The notes: generated from the sequence alone by a model not told the origin. A stretch of DNA of 64,000 nucleotides from Planctomycetes bacterium syqfu (GCA_020974905.1 CP087563.1:1240001-1304000); one strand, 5' to 3'; shown: positions 8,579 to 18,040, numbered from the stretch's first letter. Numbers and translations are program-made.

Positions 8579-11107
8579 ATGCTAACCACCCCCACACACC
8601 CCGGAAAACGACTTGGAAGGCTGCTTTGCTTTTTGCTTGCCTGTCTTGTATTCCTGCCAACCGCCTACTGTGCGACCTACACCGGCAGCCCCAGTTCGGC
8701 GGTCTGGAACGATTCGGGCAACTGGAATCCGGCAGCAGTTCCGGTCAGTGGTGACAGCGCGCTGTTCAACACTGACGCCACCTTTACCAGTTTCGACGGG
8801 CAATCCGCTGGCAGCATCCAATCCACAAGTTCGACGTTGATTTTTGATGCCTACCAAACTTTCTACATGGACAACCTTGGCAACGATGCTGTCATGGATG
8901 GCTATATCCTGAAATTTCTGGATGCGGAAATACAATTTGCAGATGATCTGAACATCAATGTCAGCCGCGAGTTTTATACATCCAACACCTTAATCTCCGG
9001 CAGCGGGACCGTGCGTGTCTCGGCTTCTGGATTCGGCTGGAAAGTCGGAAACAACACCATCGTCGATGCGGACATACTCGACGTCTCAGGCACACATTAC
9101 CTTCGCTCAAGCACCAGTCTGCCAGACCTTGAAGGTGTGACCGTGCTTTTGGGCAGCAACACACAGATCAAAGCCGACTGGCCCACGTCCAGTTACCTGG
9201 GACTCAATGGTGCGAACCTGGTCATGGACAGTTCCTACCAACTCTTTATCCACAGTACGAACGAAACCATTGAACTGGCGACATGGCAGGTCGGCTCGAC
9301 ACTTTTGCCACCGGGGACTTACGATGTGAATTCGTCTGACATCGGTGATGCGGATTTCAGTGCCATCTTTTCAAATGGTGGCTCGACGATGAGCATTACG
9401 GTGCTGTCCCAGGCGATGACGTTCACCTATGAAGGTTTTTACCTGCCGGGTGTCTGGGGTGCTGCGGACAACTGGTCGCCGGTCGGCGTACCCCTTGCCG
9501 GTGACACGATCGTTTCAACCACTGATGTCACCTTCACCGATTTTGACGGCCAATCGGTCGGCGTGATCGACATGGCTGACTGGTGGGTGACGTTTGATGC
9601 GTTTGAAACCTTCGCCATGAACAACCTGGGCAACGATGCAATCATCGACACCGAAGTCCTGCGGTTTTACGATACCGAGCTGGAATTCACCGACGATCTG
9701 AACATCTTCGTCAGCCGCGAGTTCTACACCAATAACACGCTGATCACGGGTGAAGGTGTACTCAGCGTCACCGTCGGTGGCTTTGGTTGGAAGGTTGGCA
9801 ACAACACCATTATCGACGCGGCTATTCTCGATGTCTCCGGAACACGCTATATCCGTTCAAGCACCAGCCTTCCGGACCTGGAAGGTGTGACCGTTCTCTT
9901 TGGCAGTAACACTCAAATCAAGGCCGACTGGCCATCATCCAGTTTTCTGGGACTCAATGGTGCGAACCTGGTCATGGACAGTGCCTACCAACTGTTTATC
10001 CACAGCACCTATGAAACCATCGAATTGGCAAGCTGGAAAGTCGGCCAAACCGACATCCCCCCGGGAACCTACGATGTGAACTCTGCGACCATTGGTGATG
10101 CGAACTTTGGTGTGATCTTTTCAAATGGTGGCGTGAACATGACCATCACCGTCGCAGGCACCAACCAACCGCCATTGATGTTCGGTGTGAACCTGGCAGG
10201 TGGTGAATTCGGTGATGCCCGAAATCTCAACTACGGTTACAACTACATCTATCCCAATGAAAGCGAATTTGATTATTACCATGCCAAGGGACTGGATCTG
10301 ATTCGTGTCCCCTTCAAATGGGAACGCGTCCAACCAACCCCCGGTGGTGATCTGCGTGCCCAGGAACTGGCGCGGCTGGATACCGTCATCGGCTATGCCC
10401 AGGCACGCGGCATGCAGGTCATTTTGGACATGCACAATTATGCTCATTATAAAAAGGCGGACGGCAATTCCTATCTCATCGGTTCAACGCAAGTCACCTA
10501 TGATCACTACAAAGATGTCTGGCAAAAACTGGCTGACCACTGGAAGAACCAAACCAACATCTACGGCTACGGCATCATGAACGAACCGCATGCAACCGGT
10601 GGAACTTGGCCGATCGCCGCCCAGGCCGCTACCGATGGGATACGCATGGTTGATGACACGCATTGGATCATCGTTGGCGGTGACGCATGGAGCGGGGCCC
10701 ATTCATGGCGGACCTACAACGAAACGCTCGATGTGTCCGACCCTTTGGATATGGTCATCTACGAAGCTCATCAGTATTTTGATGACAACAACTCGGGAAC
10801 CTACAACGAAAGCTATGACAATGAAGGTGCCTATCCCAACATCGGCGTTAATCGCGTCCAACCCTTCCTGGATTGGTTAGCTGAGAAGAACAAACGTGGC
10901 TTCATTGGTGAATACGGTGTCCCGGATAATGACAGCCGATGGAACGTGGTCCTGGATAACTTCCTGGCACACCTGCAAGCCAACGGTGTCAGCGGAACCT
11001 ACTGGGCCGGTGGACCATGGTGGGGAAATTATCAGTTATCCTGCGAACCGGACAACGGCGTCGATGCACCTCAAATGCAGATCATCGAACAATACACCGG
11101 TCAATAG
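8579..11107 (+). CDS. Secreted GH5 endoglucanase-like enzyme with duplicated N-terminal module
   Basis: This is an 842-residue protein. A signal peptide (RLLCFLLACLVFLPTAYC) is followed by two homologous beta-rich modules of about 250 residues (about 35-275 and 285-525), then a GH5 catalytic domain from about residue 535 to the end. The acid/base Glu669 is in GIMNEPHATG and the nucleophile Glu778 in FIGEYGVP; DMHNY and EAHQYFD are also family-typical. GH5 enzymes cleave beta-1,4-glucan or mannan chains; the exact substrate is open. The duplicated modules are nearly identical at DNA level around 9150-9250 and 9920-10010, so the duplication is recent or maintained by conversion. Their role may be substrate binding or surface display. 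AGGAG lies 8 bases before the ATG. A terminator follows. Confidence 0.9.
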   Translation: MLTTPTHPGKRLGRLLCFLLACLVFLPTAYCATYTGSPSSAVWNDSGNWNPAAVPVSGDSALFNTDATFTSFDGQSAGSIQSTSSTLIFDAYQTFYMDNLGNDAVMDGYILKFLDAEIQFADDLNINVSREFYTSNTLISGSGTVRVSASGFGWKVGNNTIVDADILDVSGTHYLRSSTSLPDLEGVTVLLGSNTQIKADWPTSSYLGLNGANLVMDSSYQLFIHSTNETIELATWQVGSTLLPPGTYDVNSSDIGDADFSAIFSNGGSTMSITVLSQAMTFTYEGFYLPGVWGAADNWSPVGVPLAGDTIVSTTDVTFTDFDGQSVGVIDMADWWVTFDAFETFAMNNLGNDAIIDTEVLRFYDTELEFTDDLNIFVSREFYTNNTLITGEGVLSVTVGGFGWKVGNNTIIDAAILDVSGTRYIRSSTSLPDLEGVTVLFGSNTQIKADWPSSSFLGLNGANLVMDSAYQLFIHSTYETIELASWKVGQTDIPPGTYDVNSATIGDANFGVIFSNGGVNMTITVAGTNQPPLMFGVNLAGGEFGDARNLNYGYNYIYPNESEFDYYHAKGLDLIRVPFKWERVQPTPGGDLRAQELARLDTVIGYAQARGMQVILDMHNYAHYKKADGNSYLIGSTQVTYDHYKDVWQKLADHWKNQTNIYGYGIMNEPHATGGTWPIAAQAATDGIRMVDDTHWIIVGGDAWSGAHSWRTYNETLDVSDPLDMVIYEAHQYFDDNNSGTYNESYDNEGAYPNIGVNRVQPFLDWLAEKNKRGFIGEYGVPDNDSRWNVVLDNFLAHLQANGVSGTYWAGGPWWGNYQLSCEPDNGVDAPQMQIIEQYTGQ

Positions 11108-11138
11108 TTGATGATGCTCGATGGCTTGATTGCAACAT

Positions 11139-11174
11139 AAAAAAAGCACCTGTCACGCGACGGGTGCTTTTTTT
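11139..11174. terminator. Bidirectional terminator between convergent genes
   Basis: An A-run, a stem GCACCTGT/ACGGGTGC around CACGCG, and a T7 run work on both strands. It separates the GH5 gene (plus) from the TPR-YggX gene (minus). Confidence 0.9.
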
Positions 11175-11198
11175 GATTGATCGGATTGGTTCGGATGT

Positions 11199-11828
11199 TT
11201 ACGCGCTTTCAGGCTCGAAAGCTTCGACATCTTCCATGGTAAAGCCCAGATACTCCATCATGTGTTGATCGTAGACTTTCTGATGGTCTTCGCGGCTAAA
11301 GTCCAGGCGGAGTTCGTTGATGACCTTGGTACCTTGAGCAATCCAGTTACGCCAGGTCTCCTGTGAGTAGTTGGCATAGATGTACTGGCCGATCTTCCCA
11401 CGCATCGGCGGGTCGGGCATCTTGTTGCCGGGGATGCCGGTGAGTTTGTCCAGAACCTGATCGCCGGTGATCTCGACCTTGGGCTTTTCGACTTCCACTT
11501 CAGGCACGGGCAAGTCCAGTTTTTTCAGCAACTCGCCGATGGCTTTCTGTGGCATAACATCGCCGCGCTTGGCAGCGATGTTGTAGCCTTGCGTCAAGAT
11601 CGGTCCCGCTTCGTGATTGCGATCCAGCTTGATCAGCGTCTGCCCCAGTAACTGGTAGGCACGCGACATGGTCGGGTCCAGTTGGATGGCATTCTCATAG
11701 GCGGCAGCGGCTTCAGAATCACGCTCGGCGTCGCGATAGGCGTTGGCCAAACTGAACCAGCTCATGCCGTCCGGCGCTTCGGCTGTCATTTTTTCCCATT
11801 GGGCGATACGTTCGTCGATATTACTCAT
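11199..11828 (-). CDS. TPR protein fused to an Fe(2+)-trafficking (YggX) domain
   Basis: This is a 209-residue protein. The N-terminal half (about 1-95) holds TPR units, for example WFSLANAYRDAERDSEAAAAY and the helix pair after it. The C-terminal part, from MRGKIGQYIYANYSQETWRN to FTMEDVEAFEP, matches the YggX fold: compare GKRIYNEISKEAW and LINE in the E. coli protein. YggX protects Fe-S clusters and is linked to iron handling; its single cysteine near the N-terminus is absent here because that end is replaced by the TPR region. The start at 11828 begins the conserved MSNIDERIAQW; the upstream in-frame start adds a non-conserved leader. Confidence 0.8.
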   Translation of the reverse strand: MSNIDERIAQWEKMTAEAPDGMSWFSLANAYRDAERDSEAAAAYENAIQLDPTMSRAYQLLGQTLIKLDRNHEAGPILTQGYNIAAKRGDVMPQKAIGELLKKLDLPVPEVEVEKPKVEITGDQVLDKLTGIPGNKMPDPPMRGKIGQYIYANYSQETWRNWIAQGTKVINELRLDFSREDHQKVYDQHMMEYLGFTMEDVEAFEPESA

Positions 11829-11907
11829 GCCAACCAGTATAGAGAACGAGTCGCAACAATGCCATCTGACCACCTGTCAGATACAAAGGAAATGAACGTT
11901 TTTTTTC

Positions 11908-12924
11908 TCAGGCCAGCACACCACGCCAATAGTTGATGCTCTTGCGGTCATGGGTGTAGGTGATCGCCAGCCCATCAGGTGTCGGGATGATGGCGGGGTA
12001 GGAGAATTCGCCTTGAACGGTTTGAAGGTCCAGTTGCCTGGCCCATGTCTTGCCGTTGTCCGTTGAGAAGCTGAGGGTGATGGGTGACCGCCCTGCCCAG
12101 TTGCCACCGACGGGGTTGTAGATCAATGCCAGCAGGCCGTCGTCGAGCTTGGCAGCATCGATGCCACTGTTGTTGTTGGGTAAGTCCGTGGGATAGGCCT
12201 GGCACCAGGTCTTGCCATCATCTTCTGAATTACTGCGATACACCCAACCGTCACCGCTGCGCAAAAGCATGTGCACCTTGCCCGGCTCAGACTCCCACAA
12301 GGTTGGCTGGATGACGCCTTCGCCTTTGGTGTTCTCGTGGTCATAGGGCACGAGTTCACTGTGCTGCCAGGTCTGACCGCCGTCTTCACTGCGATCCACA
12401 TAGGCATCCCATGCTGCGTCCTTGGCTTCACCGGTTTCCGTGCTGGGGGTCGCACCGACTTCAATGGAAGCAGGTGCAAGCATGGCGCCGCTAGTTAGTT
12501 TGATGGGTTTATTCTTCACCGGCCCACGTCCGCCCTTGTCCCCGGGTACCAACTCGCGCGGCGATGTCCAGGTCTTGCCCCAATCCTCGGAAGTCATCGC
12601 ATAGGTCCGCCACTGTGGGATCGGTTTACCGACTTTAAACCAGAGATGAACCTTGATGTCCTCCACGTAAAGCACCGGATTCCAATGTGGTTCATCACTG
12701 ATCTTGGCAACAACGATGGGCGTCTGCCAATGACCATCGACACGGTGAGACAACCAGATCGACACATCGTCCTTGCCTTCCTTGGAACCGCCAAACCAGG
12801 CCGCAAGCACACTGTCATCAGGCAGCAAAACCAGTGTTGAAGCGTGAACTTCCTTGACCTGGGCCTGCAAAGGGAAAATCAATTCATGTGTCACGGTGGT
12901 GAGTTTGGGCGTCGTAGTGGACAT
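11908..12924 (-). CDS. Sialidase-like BNR/Asp-box protein
   Basis: This 338-residue protein of the exo-alpha-sialidase superfamily is a six-bladed propeller. Asp-box motifs are visible as SEDWGKTWTSP, SEDGGQTWQHS, SEDDGKTWCQA and STDNGKTWARQ. The N-terminal VHASTLVLLPDDSVLAAWFGGS is characteristic of the BNR_2 group. Such proteins hydrolyse or bind glycans; many in this clade are not true sialidases. No signal peptide is present, so it would act in the cytoplasm on imported oligosaccharide. The start at 12924 (MSTTTPKL) is preferred over a GTG 16 codons upstream that overlaps the LacI gene. It lies 40 bases after the LacI-type regulator on the same strand and is probably co-transcribed with it. 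Confidence 0.85.
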   Translation of the reverse strand: MSTTTPKLTTVTHELIFPLQAQVKEVHASTLVLLPDDSVLAAWFGGSKEGKDDVSIWLSHRVDGHWQTPIVVAKISDEPHWNPVLYVEDIKVHLWFKVGKPIPQWRTYAMTSEDWGKTWTSPRELVPGDKGGRGPVKNKPIKLTSGAMLAPASIEVGATPSTETGEAKDAAWDAYVDRSEDGGQTWQHSELVPYDHENTKGEGVIQPTLWESEPGKVHMLLRSGDGWVYRSNSEDDGKTWCQAYPTDLPNNNSGIDAAKLDDGLLALIYNPVGGNWAGRSPITLSFSTDNGKTWARQLDLQTVQGEFSYPAIIPTPDGLAITYTHDRKSINYWRGVLA

Positions 12925-12964
12925 CGTAAAATCTCTGTAGGAATAGGGGAAAATGAACCGGGCG

Positions 12965-13960
12965 TCACCCACACAACGGAATCGGTCTGGATTTGATGGG
13001 GTGATCGGGCGTTTTGATTTTCTGGACCAACAGCTTCACCGCAGCCTCAGCAAGCTGGTCATAGTCATAACGCAGATGCTTAAAGTCGGTCGCAGGAATC
13101 AAAGCCGTGCCATGGCCGATGAGCATGATCTGTAAATCGTCAGGAACTTGAATCCCCATGTGATACGCTGCAGCGAGAATCGGCAGTAACGTTTGCTGAT
13201 CACGCGTCAGCAGCAAAGTCGGCCGACTCTTTCGCGAGAGCAACGCAGTCAACTGTGAAAGTTCATCGGAACCCCATCGCACATGCAAACACTGCGGTTT
13301 AAGCCCAGCATCAAGCATCGCTTTTTCATATCCGGCAAGCGGGTCAGTTTCACTGTAGTGATCCGTCGGCTGGTGATCCGGGTTGAGCTTAAAGACCATG
13401 GCAATGTGGCCATGCCCTGCTTTAATCTGTTCGGCGACAGCCTTCTTGATGCTGTTGCGATAGGCATAATACGTCGCATCATGTTTGCGTTTACGCGCAA
13501 TCCACACCGCAGGTATCCGATGTCTCTCGATAAGCTGCTCAAGCATCGGCGGGATGTTTTTCTTGTAATTGATCAACATGCCATCCACCGCATACTCGGT
13601 TAAAACGCGGGGTAAATCCGCTTCACTCTCAAGCGTCTTGTCATCCAAACGCGCAATCACCATGTTCAATTGCTCATCAAGCAGCGCATCATGCAATGCA
13701 GTGAGTTCACGTTCATGAAGCAGACTCCGACTGGGGTCCTTGCTCATGACCAAAGCGATGTTCCCAAGACGACCATGTCGCATGGCACGGGCATGGACAT
13801 TCACACGATACCCCAACTCCGCAGCCACCTGGCGGATCTGCTCAGCTCGTTTCAAGGCACCCGCTCGCTTGGCTTTGTAGGTCCCGCTCAGAACACGCGA
13901 CACCGTCACCGGTGTCACACCGACGCGATTGGCAATGTCATGTAATGTCGAATGGCTCAT
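12965..13960 (-). CDS. LacI-family transcriptional regulator
   Basis: This is a 331-residue protein. The N-terminal helix-turn-helix, TLHDIANRVGVTPVTVSRVL, and hinge region are classic LacI. A periplasmic-binding-protein-like sugar sensor fills the rest (GHGHIAMVF, VPDDLQIMLIGHG). A LacI-type palindrome sits 26 bases upstream of the start, which suggests autoregulation. The sialidase-like gene follows in the same operon and is the most likely target. The effector is probably a sugar but cannot be told from sequence. Confidence 0.93.
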   Translation of the reverse strand: MSHSTLHDIANRVGVTPVTVSRVLSGTYKAKRAGALKRAEQIRQVAAELGYRVNVHARAMRHGRLGNIALVMSKDPSRSLLHERELTALHDALLDEQLNMVIARLDDKTLESEADLPRVLTEYAVDGMLINYKKNIPPMLEQLIERHRIPAVWIARKRKHDATYYAYRNSIKKAVAEQIKAGHGHIAMVFKLNPDHQPTDHYSETDPLAGYEKAMLDAGLKPQCLHVRWGSDELSQLTALLSRKSRPTLLLTRDQQTLLPILAAAYHMGIQVPDDLQIMLIGHGTALIPATDFKHLRYDYDQLAEAAVKLLVQKIKTPDHPIKSRPIPLCG

Positions 13961-13985
13961 CGGTGATGAGTCCCCTTCCTATTTT

Positions 13986-13999
13986 TGTTAACGTTTACA
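13986..13999. promoter_or_regulatory. LacI-family operator
   Basis: TGTTAACGTTTACA is one mismatch from the perfect LacI/CcpA-type palindrome TGTAAACGTTTACA. It lies just upstream of the LacI gene start at 13960, between it and the 939-residue protein gene. Confidence 0.75.
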
Positions 14000-14045
14000 T
14001 TTTAGAAGCAGTTTTTGGTAAATCAACCATGTCGGTCAACAGGCC

Positions 14046-14084
14046 AATAAAAAACATGTCCCGCAGCCAAGCCACGAGACATGT
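14046..14084 (-). terminator. Intrinsic terminator of the 939-residue protein gene
   Basis: On the minus strand ACATGTCTCG pairs with CGGGACATGT (10 bp, one G-T) and is followed by TTTTTTATT. It sits 30 bases after the stop at 14114. Confidence 0.88.
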
Positions 14085-14113
14085 CAGAATCGCTGTAATG
14101 GTGTTGACAGGGT

Positions 14114-16933
14114 TTACTTGATATGCCAACTCACCAGTTGGTAAGGATAAAGATTCACGGTAAGTTTGCCCCCCTGCGTTGACACAGTTTGGCCGGACGC
14201 CAGTGCGGTGACTTTGCCGTCAGCAGGAAGCGTGATGGTTGCGTTGGTGTCGGTCATGTTGGTGTTCACCGCAAAGCAGTAGACACCATGTTTACCCGCA
14301 TCAATTTTTCGAACCACCACATTACCATCCGAACTGGCGTCGGTGACAACGGTGGATGGCAAGGCCGGCAAGGCCAGGAAATTCTGATTGAATTGGCGGA
14401 CATACTGCGGGAAACCGCGAGCGTAATTCCCGCCGGACAGATAACCGATCATCGTTGGGTTCCCATTGGCCATCGCCATTGCTTCTGCCATCATGCAGTA
14501 GGGTCCGGCTTTTTCCATGTCCGCAATGAAGTAACCCAGCAGGTGTTTATCCTGTTTGTCAAAGAGCATGTTCTCGTTGAGTGAGTAATGACGGAGCATC
14601 GTCATGCCCGACTGTGTTTTGAAGCTCTCGAGGGTCTGTGGTGTGTTGACGGTGTAGAAGCGGTTAAAGGGATAGGACAGCATCACACCACTGAGTTTGA
14701 CATAGTTGTATGGGTCGTTGGCAGGACGTGCATGTCGGACTTCATAGTCGCCCCAATCCATCCCCGGAGATTGCAGTGCATTGAGATACATCTGGCTTTT
14801 GGAGACATCGCTGGGGGTGAGAATGGCAATGGTCTTATTGTCACGGCCTTGATGTTGGGGTAGCTGCACGGTCGACTCCCACTGCTGCGGGATGTCAGTG
14901 ATAACGCGTGGCGTCCAATCCGGGAATGACACGCCGGGTTCCGATGCATTGTTGGTAAAGAGCACCATCGCGTCATCAACACCTTTGGATCGCAGATAGT
15001 CGCGTACGGCTAGCAAGAAGTCACGCCGCTTGGTCTCCCACCATTTGATGTACTGTGTGTAGACCTGCTTATCCTTGATCAATTGCTGGCGGGTGACGTT
15101 CTGGTTGGTTTGCTTGTTGAATCGCTCAATGGTGCGATCTGCAAAACTCACGGGTAATTGGCTGCGGGGGCGAAGCCATGCACCGACAAAGTTGGCTTTA
15201 TCCTTGTGATTGATGATGGTCAGATCAAGCATTTTTGCAAAGTCTGCCAGGGTGTCGGGATCGGTGATATCGGCATTGGCGGATTCGACCCACTTGATAT
15301 GCGTGTAACGTCCGTCACTACGATTCAGTGGCCGAGCGCGACGTTCAAAGCCGAGTCCTTTTTTGCCTTTGGAGCCGGAGTATTCGTAGTATGGCAGAAC
15401 ATCAAAACCGAACTCTCCCATGAGCGTGACGATGTTTTCCCAAAAGTCTTTGTAATCGTTGTTGTAGTAAACCCAATCATGTCCGCCATAGGGAGTCGGG
15501 TCCCAGCCTTGATTGGCACCGAACTCCAGGAGGTCTTTGCTGAAGGTGTTCATGCCCAGGAACTGCATGCGTTTGGCTTTGAAGCGATACCAGTCCAGGT
15601 AATGTTCAACGCCACGGGCTTCGATCGGATTTTTCTTACCTGCACCGATGACACCATCAGCCATCTCTTCACGCCAAAACAGGCGTCGATGCGGCAGCGT
15701 CTTAGGTGGCAGGTTAACCGTCGCCTTAAGCTGAGCAAACTCAGGCACGGCATAGAGTCTGATTTTGCCAACCGCGATCCCCTTGGACAGCGGCATGTTC
15801 CTGGCCGAATACTGGCAGAGGGTCACGTTAAATCCATCAACCGGTTTGAGATCGCGAATCAGCACGCCCTTTTGGGGTTTGTTGTCTTTCTTGTATGTCG
15901 GGAAGCGATCATGCAAATGGAACATCTGAGCCCAGCGTTCCCACTTGCCGGTCAAGGGTGTGTTGATTGACTCACGGAGATTATCGACATACTTGGGATG
16001 AAACGCATCGCCCATGGTCGGGCCAGTGTGAAATCCACGGATGGTTTCGTTGGCATTGTTCTGGACGATGATCGTGCGCGGCTGATCTTCAGGATAATCA
16101 ACGGTGAGAATGTATGTGCTACCGGGTTGAAGGAGTTTGTTCTGACCAATGCGATAAGTGATGTAGGAGCCTTCGCCTTTGACCGGATCAATCACACGGG
16201 CGGGTTTACCAAGAATGGTTTTTACCTGCGAAACATCCTTGGGGTATTGAACAAATTCACGGTCTGTGACATCCTGAGCACAATCAATTTCATCGACAAG
16301 ATAGGCTTTGCCGAATGGTTCACCAAGGTCGACGAGTGGTCGACGTTTCATCTCTTCCAATGCAGCTTGTCGGGCAGCTTCCTTTTTGCGTGCCTCTTGT
16401 GCAAGTCGTTGCTTTTGCTCTTGGATGGCAGCCCAGGCTTCATCGGTGTGCTCATAGACGGCAATCTCGGTGAAGTTGGCACTGCTATCGACTCGGGTCA
16501 ACCGCAGATACCGCGTTTGGGTGTTGATGGGAATCTGTGCCCAGGACTTGTATCGCCCGCAGTCGTAAGTCGCGGCCTGTGTCCAGTTCCCCGGTGAGCC
16601 AGCAGAAATAATCACATCACCTTTGCCATTGGTGTCATACAACCACAGGTCGGAGACTTTGCGTTCGGACTTCAGATCAATGATGATATGCAACGGGAAC
16701 TTGTCGCGGTATTGTCCACCAATTCGCCATTCACTGACCGGTGATCCAGCGGGTGGACCAACGATCAAATCCTGTTCGTCGACCAGATTTTGCGCTTCAC
16801 CAATCTTGCTTTCATTGACGAGCATATTGGCATCAAGTGTGATGCGCTTTTGTTGAGCATGTAACCAGTGTGGTGACCATGCGAGCATGAGTAGACATGC
16901 TGCGACGAATGAGAGGCGCAATGCAAAGGACAT
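14114..16933 (-). CDS. Large secreted protein, probable TIM-barrel glycoside hydrolase of unassigned family
   Basis: This is a 939-residue protein. A signal peptide (LSFVAACLLMLAWSPHWLHA) is followed by a discoidin-like beta domain to about residue 165 (WRIGGQYRDKFPLHIIIDLK, YLRLTRVDSSANFTEIAVYE). Next comes a short charged coiled coil (EQKQRLAQEARKKEAARQAA), a beta region, and then what looks like a TIM barrel starting near LFWREEMADG with aromatic-rich strands (MQFLGMNTFSKDLLEFGA, FDVLPYYEYSG). The C-terminal 70 residues are beta-rich, like the C-terminal domains of GH enzymes. I could not assign a CAZy family or catalytic residues. Context among GH5, GH78, mutarotase-like and sugar-regulator genes supports a role in glycan breakdown. 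Confidence 0.75.
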   Translation of the reverse strand: MSFALRLSFVAACLLMLAWSPHWLHAQQKRITLDANMLVNESKIGEAQNLVDEQDLIVGPPAGSPVSEWRIGGQYRDKFPLHIIIDLKSERKVSDLWLYDTNGKGDVIISAGSPGNWTQAATYDCGRYKSWAQIPINTQTRYLRLTRVDSSANFTEIAVYEHTDEAWAAIQEQKQRLAQEARKKEAARQAALEEMKRRPLVDLGEPFGKAYLVDEIDCAQDVTDREFVQYPKDVSQVKTILGKPARVIDPVKGEGSYITYRIGQNKLLQPGSTYILTVDYPEDQPRTIIVQNNANETIRGFHTGPTMGDAFHPKYVDNLRESINTPLTGKWERWAQMFHLHDRFPTYKKDNKPQKGVLIRDLKPVDGFNVTLCQYSARNMPLSKGIAVGKIRLYAVPEFAQLKATVNLPPKTLPHRRLFWREEMADGVIGAGKKNPIEARGVEHYLDWYRFKAKRMQFLGMNTFSKDLLEFGANQGWDPTPYGGHDWVYYNNDYKDFWENIVTLMGEFGFDVLPYYEYSGSKGKKGLGFERRARPLNRSDGRYTHIKWVESANADITDPDTLADFAKMLDLTIINHKDKANFVGAWLRPRSQLPVSFADRTIERFNKQTNQNVTRQQLIKDKQVYTQYIKWWETKRRDFLLAVRDYLRSKGVDDAMVLFTNNASEPGVSFPDWTPRVITDIPQQWESTVQLPQHQGRDNKTIAILTPSDVSKSQMYLNALQSPGMDWGDYEVRHARPANDPYNYVKLSGVMLSYPFNRFYTVNTPQTLESFKTQSGMTMLRHYSLNENMLFDKQDKHLLGYFIADMEKAGPYCMMAEAMAMANGNPTMIGYLSGGNYARGFPQYVRQFNQNFLALPALPSTVVTDASSDGNVVVRKIDAGKHGVYCFAVNTNMTDTNATITLPADGKVTALASGQTVSTQGGKLTVNLYPYQLVSWHIK

Positions 16934-16981
16934 GGAGAATTCCTGTTTGTTAGTGATGCATCAGGTGAGTTACTTGGAATT

Positions 16982-16995
16982 GTATATGCAAATAC
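16982..16995. promoter_or_regulatory. Imperfect dyad between divergent genes
   Basis: GTATATGCAAATAC has GTAT/ATAC arms around a TGCA core (2 mismatched central positions). It lies between the divergent starts at 16933 and 17045 and could be a shared operator. This is a weak call. Confidence 0.3.
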
Positions 16996-17044
16996 CAGTA
17001 GGTCAACAGTTGCTCAAATGATTTTTCATGCCTACCATTCACAC

Positions 17045-18040
17045 ATGAACGAACGTATTGCCATCCGATTCAAGTTTGTTTTCCTGATCCTTTCCTGTGT
17101 GCTGCTTAACACAATCGTGGGGAGCGCCAAAGACAGCGTGTCGCAAAATCAACCCAAGCCGATCGCAAATCAGCAGACGTTCGAACTGGGCGATGAGCGG
17201 TTGGCGGTGACACTGATTGCTGACATTGACCCGACACAAAAAGCCAACGAACATTACGCGCTACGGTTTGATCGATCTGCTGCCATCACCCAGGTGACCT
17301 GTCATGGCAAACAACTGATTAACCGCTGGGGCATGCCTGATGAGTTTGGGCAAATCGGGATCGGCGTCCTTGGATTTGATGACGCGAAAGTCGGTGAGTC
17401 ATTCATCAAGCCCGGCGTCGGTGTGTTGCAGATGATCGACTCCGGCTCGTACAAGTCCGGCACAGCTTTCCCCGTCAAAGCTTGGATCCCCACCACCGTC
17501 AGCCAATCGCAAAACCAGGTCACCGTCACGCAAAGCTCCCCCGTCATTCGTGGCTATGCTTACCAACTCACCAAACACTACACCATCTCACCTGACACCG
17601 GCAGCATTCATATCCAATACAAGTTAAAGAACACCGGCAAACGTGACTGGGCCATCGAACATTACAACCATAATTTCTTTACGCTTGATAACCAACCGCT
17701 TGGCCCCGACTGGTTGATCCGTGTCGACTATCCGATCCCCAGCATTCCCCAATCTTGGATGGTGATGCAGGGCAATGAACTGAAAATCCGCATGATCCCC
17801 AAGAGTTATGGCTTTCTACAGGTCAACGAACGCCTCACTGCCCAACAAGCCAATTTACGCATCAAACACCGGCAAAAAAACATGTCCATCGCTATGCAAG
17901 GCGATTATCCTGCCTACCGTATGGCATGGTTTTTTTCACCGGACTCACTCTGCCCCGAACGTTTTCACTTGATCAAATGCATGCCAGGTCAATCACAATC
18001 GTGGTCTCTGACCTACCAATTCAATGCATCCAAGCAATGA
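17045..18040 (+). CDS. Exported aldose-1-epimerase-like (galactose mutarotase fold) protein
   Basis: This 331-residue protein has an N-terminal signal peptide (FVFLILSCVLLNTIVGSA), so it is periplasmic or secreted. The body is beta-rich, with features of the galactose mutarotase-like superfamily: ALRFDRSAAITQV, GEFG-like DEFGQIGIGVLG, YTISPDTGSIHIQYKLKNTG and HYNHNFFTLDN. The histidine pair in EHYNHNF could be the active site region. Proteins of this kind either interconvert sugar anomers or bind sugars. The start at 17045 (MNERIAIRF) gives a normal signal peptide; an ATG 9 codons upstream is less likely. It is divergent from the 939-residue secreted protein. Confidence 0.65.
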   Translation: MNERIAIRFKFVFLILSCVLLNTIVGSAKDSVSQNQPKPIANQQTFELGDERLAVTLIADIDPTQKANEHYALRFDRSAAITQVTCHGKQLINRWGMPDEFGQIGIGVLGFDDAKVGESFIKPGVGVLQMIDSGSYKSGTAFPVKAWIPTTVSQSQNQVTVTQSSPVIRGYAYQLTKHYTISPDTGSIHIQYKLKNTGKRDWAIEHYNHNFFTLDNQPLGPDWLIRVDYPIPSIPQSWMVMQGNELKIRMIPKSYGFLQVNERLTAQQANLRIKHRQKNMSIAMQGDYPAYRMAWFFSPDSLCPERFHLIKCMPGQSQSWSLTYQFNASKQ

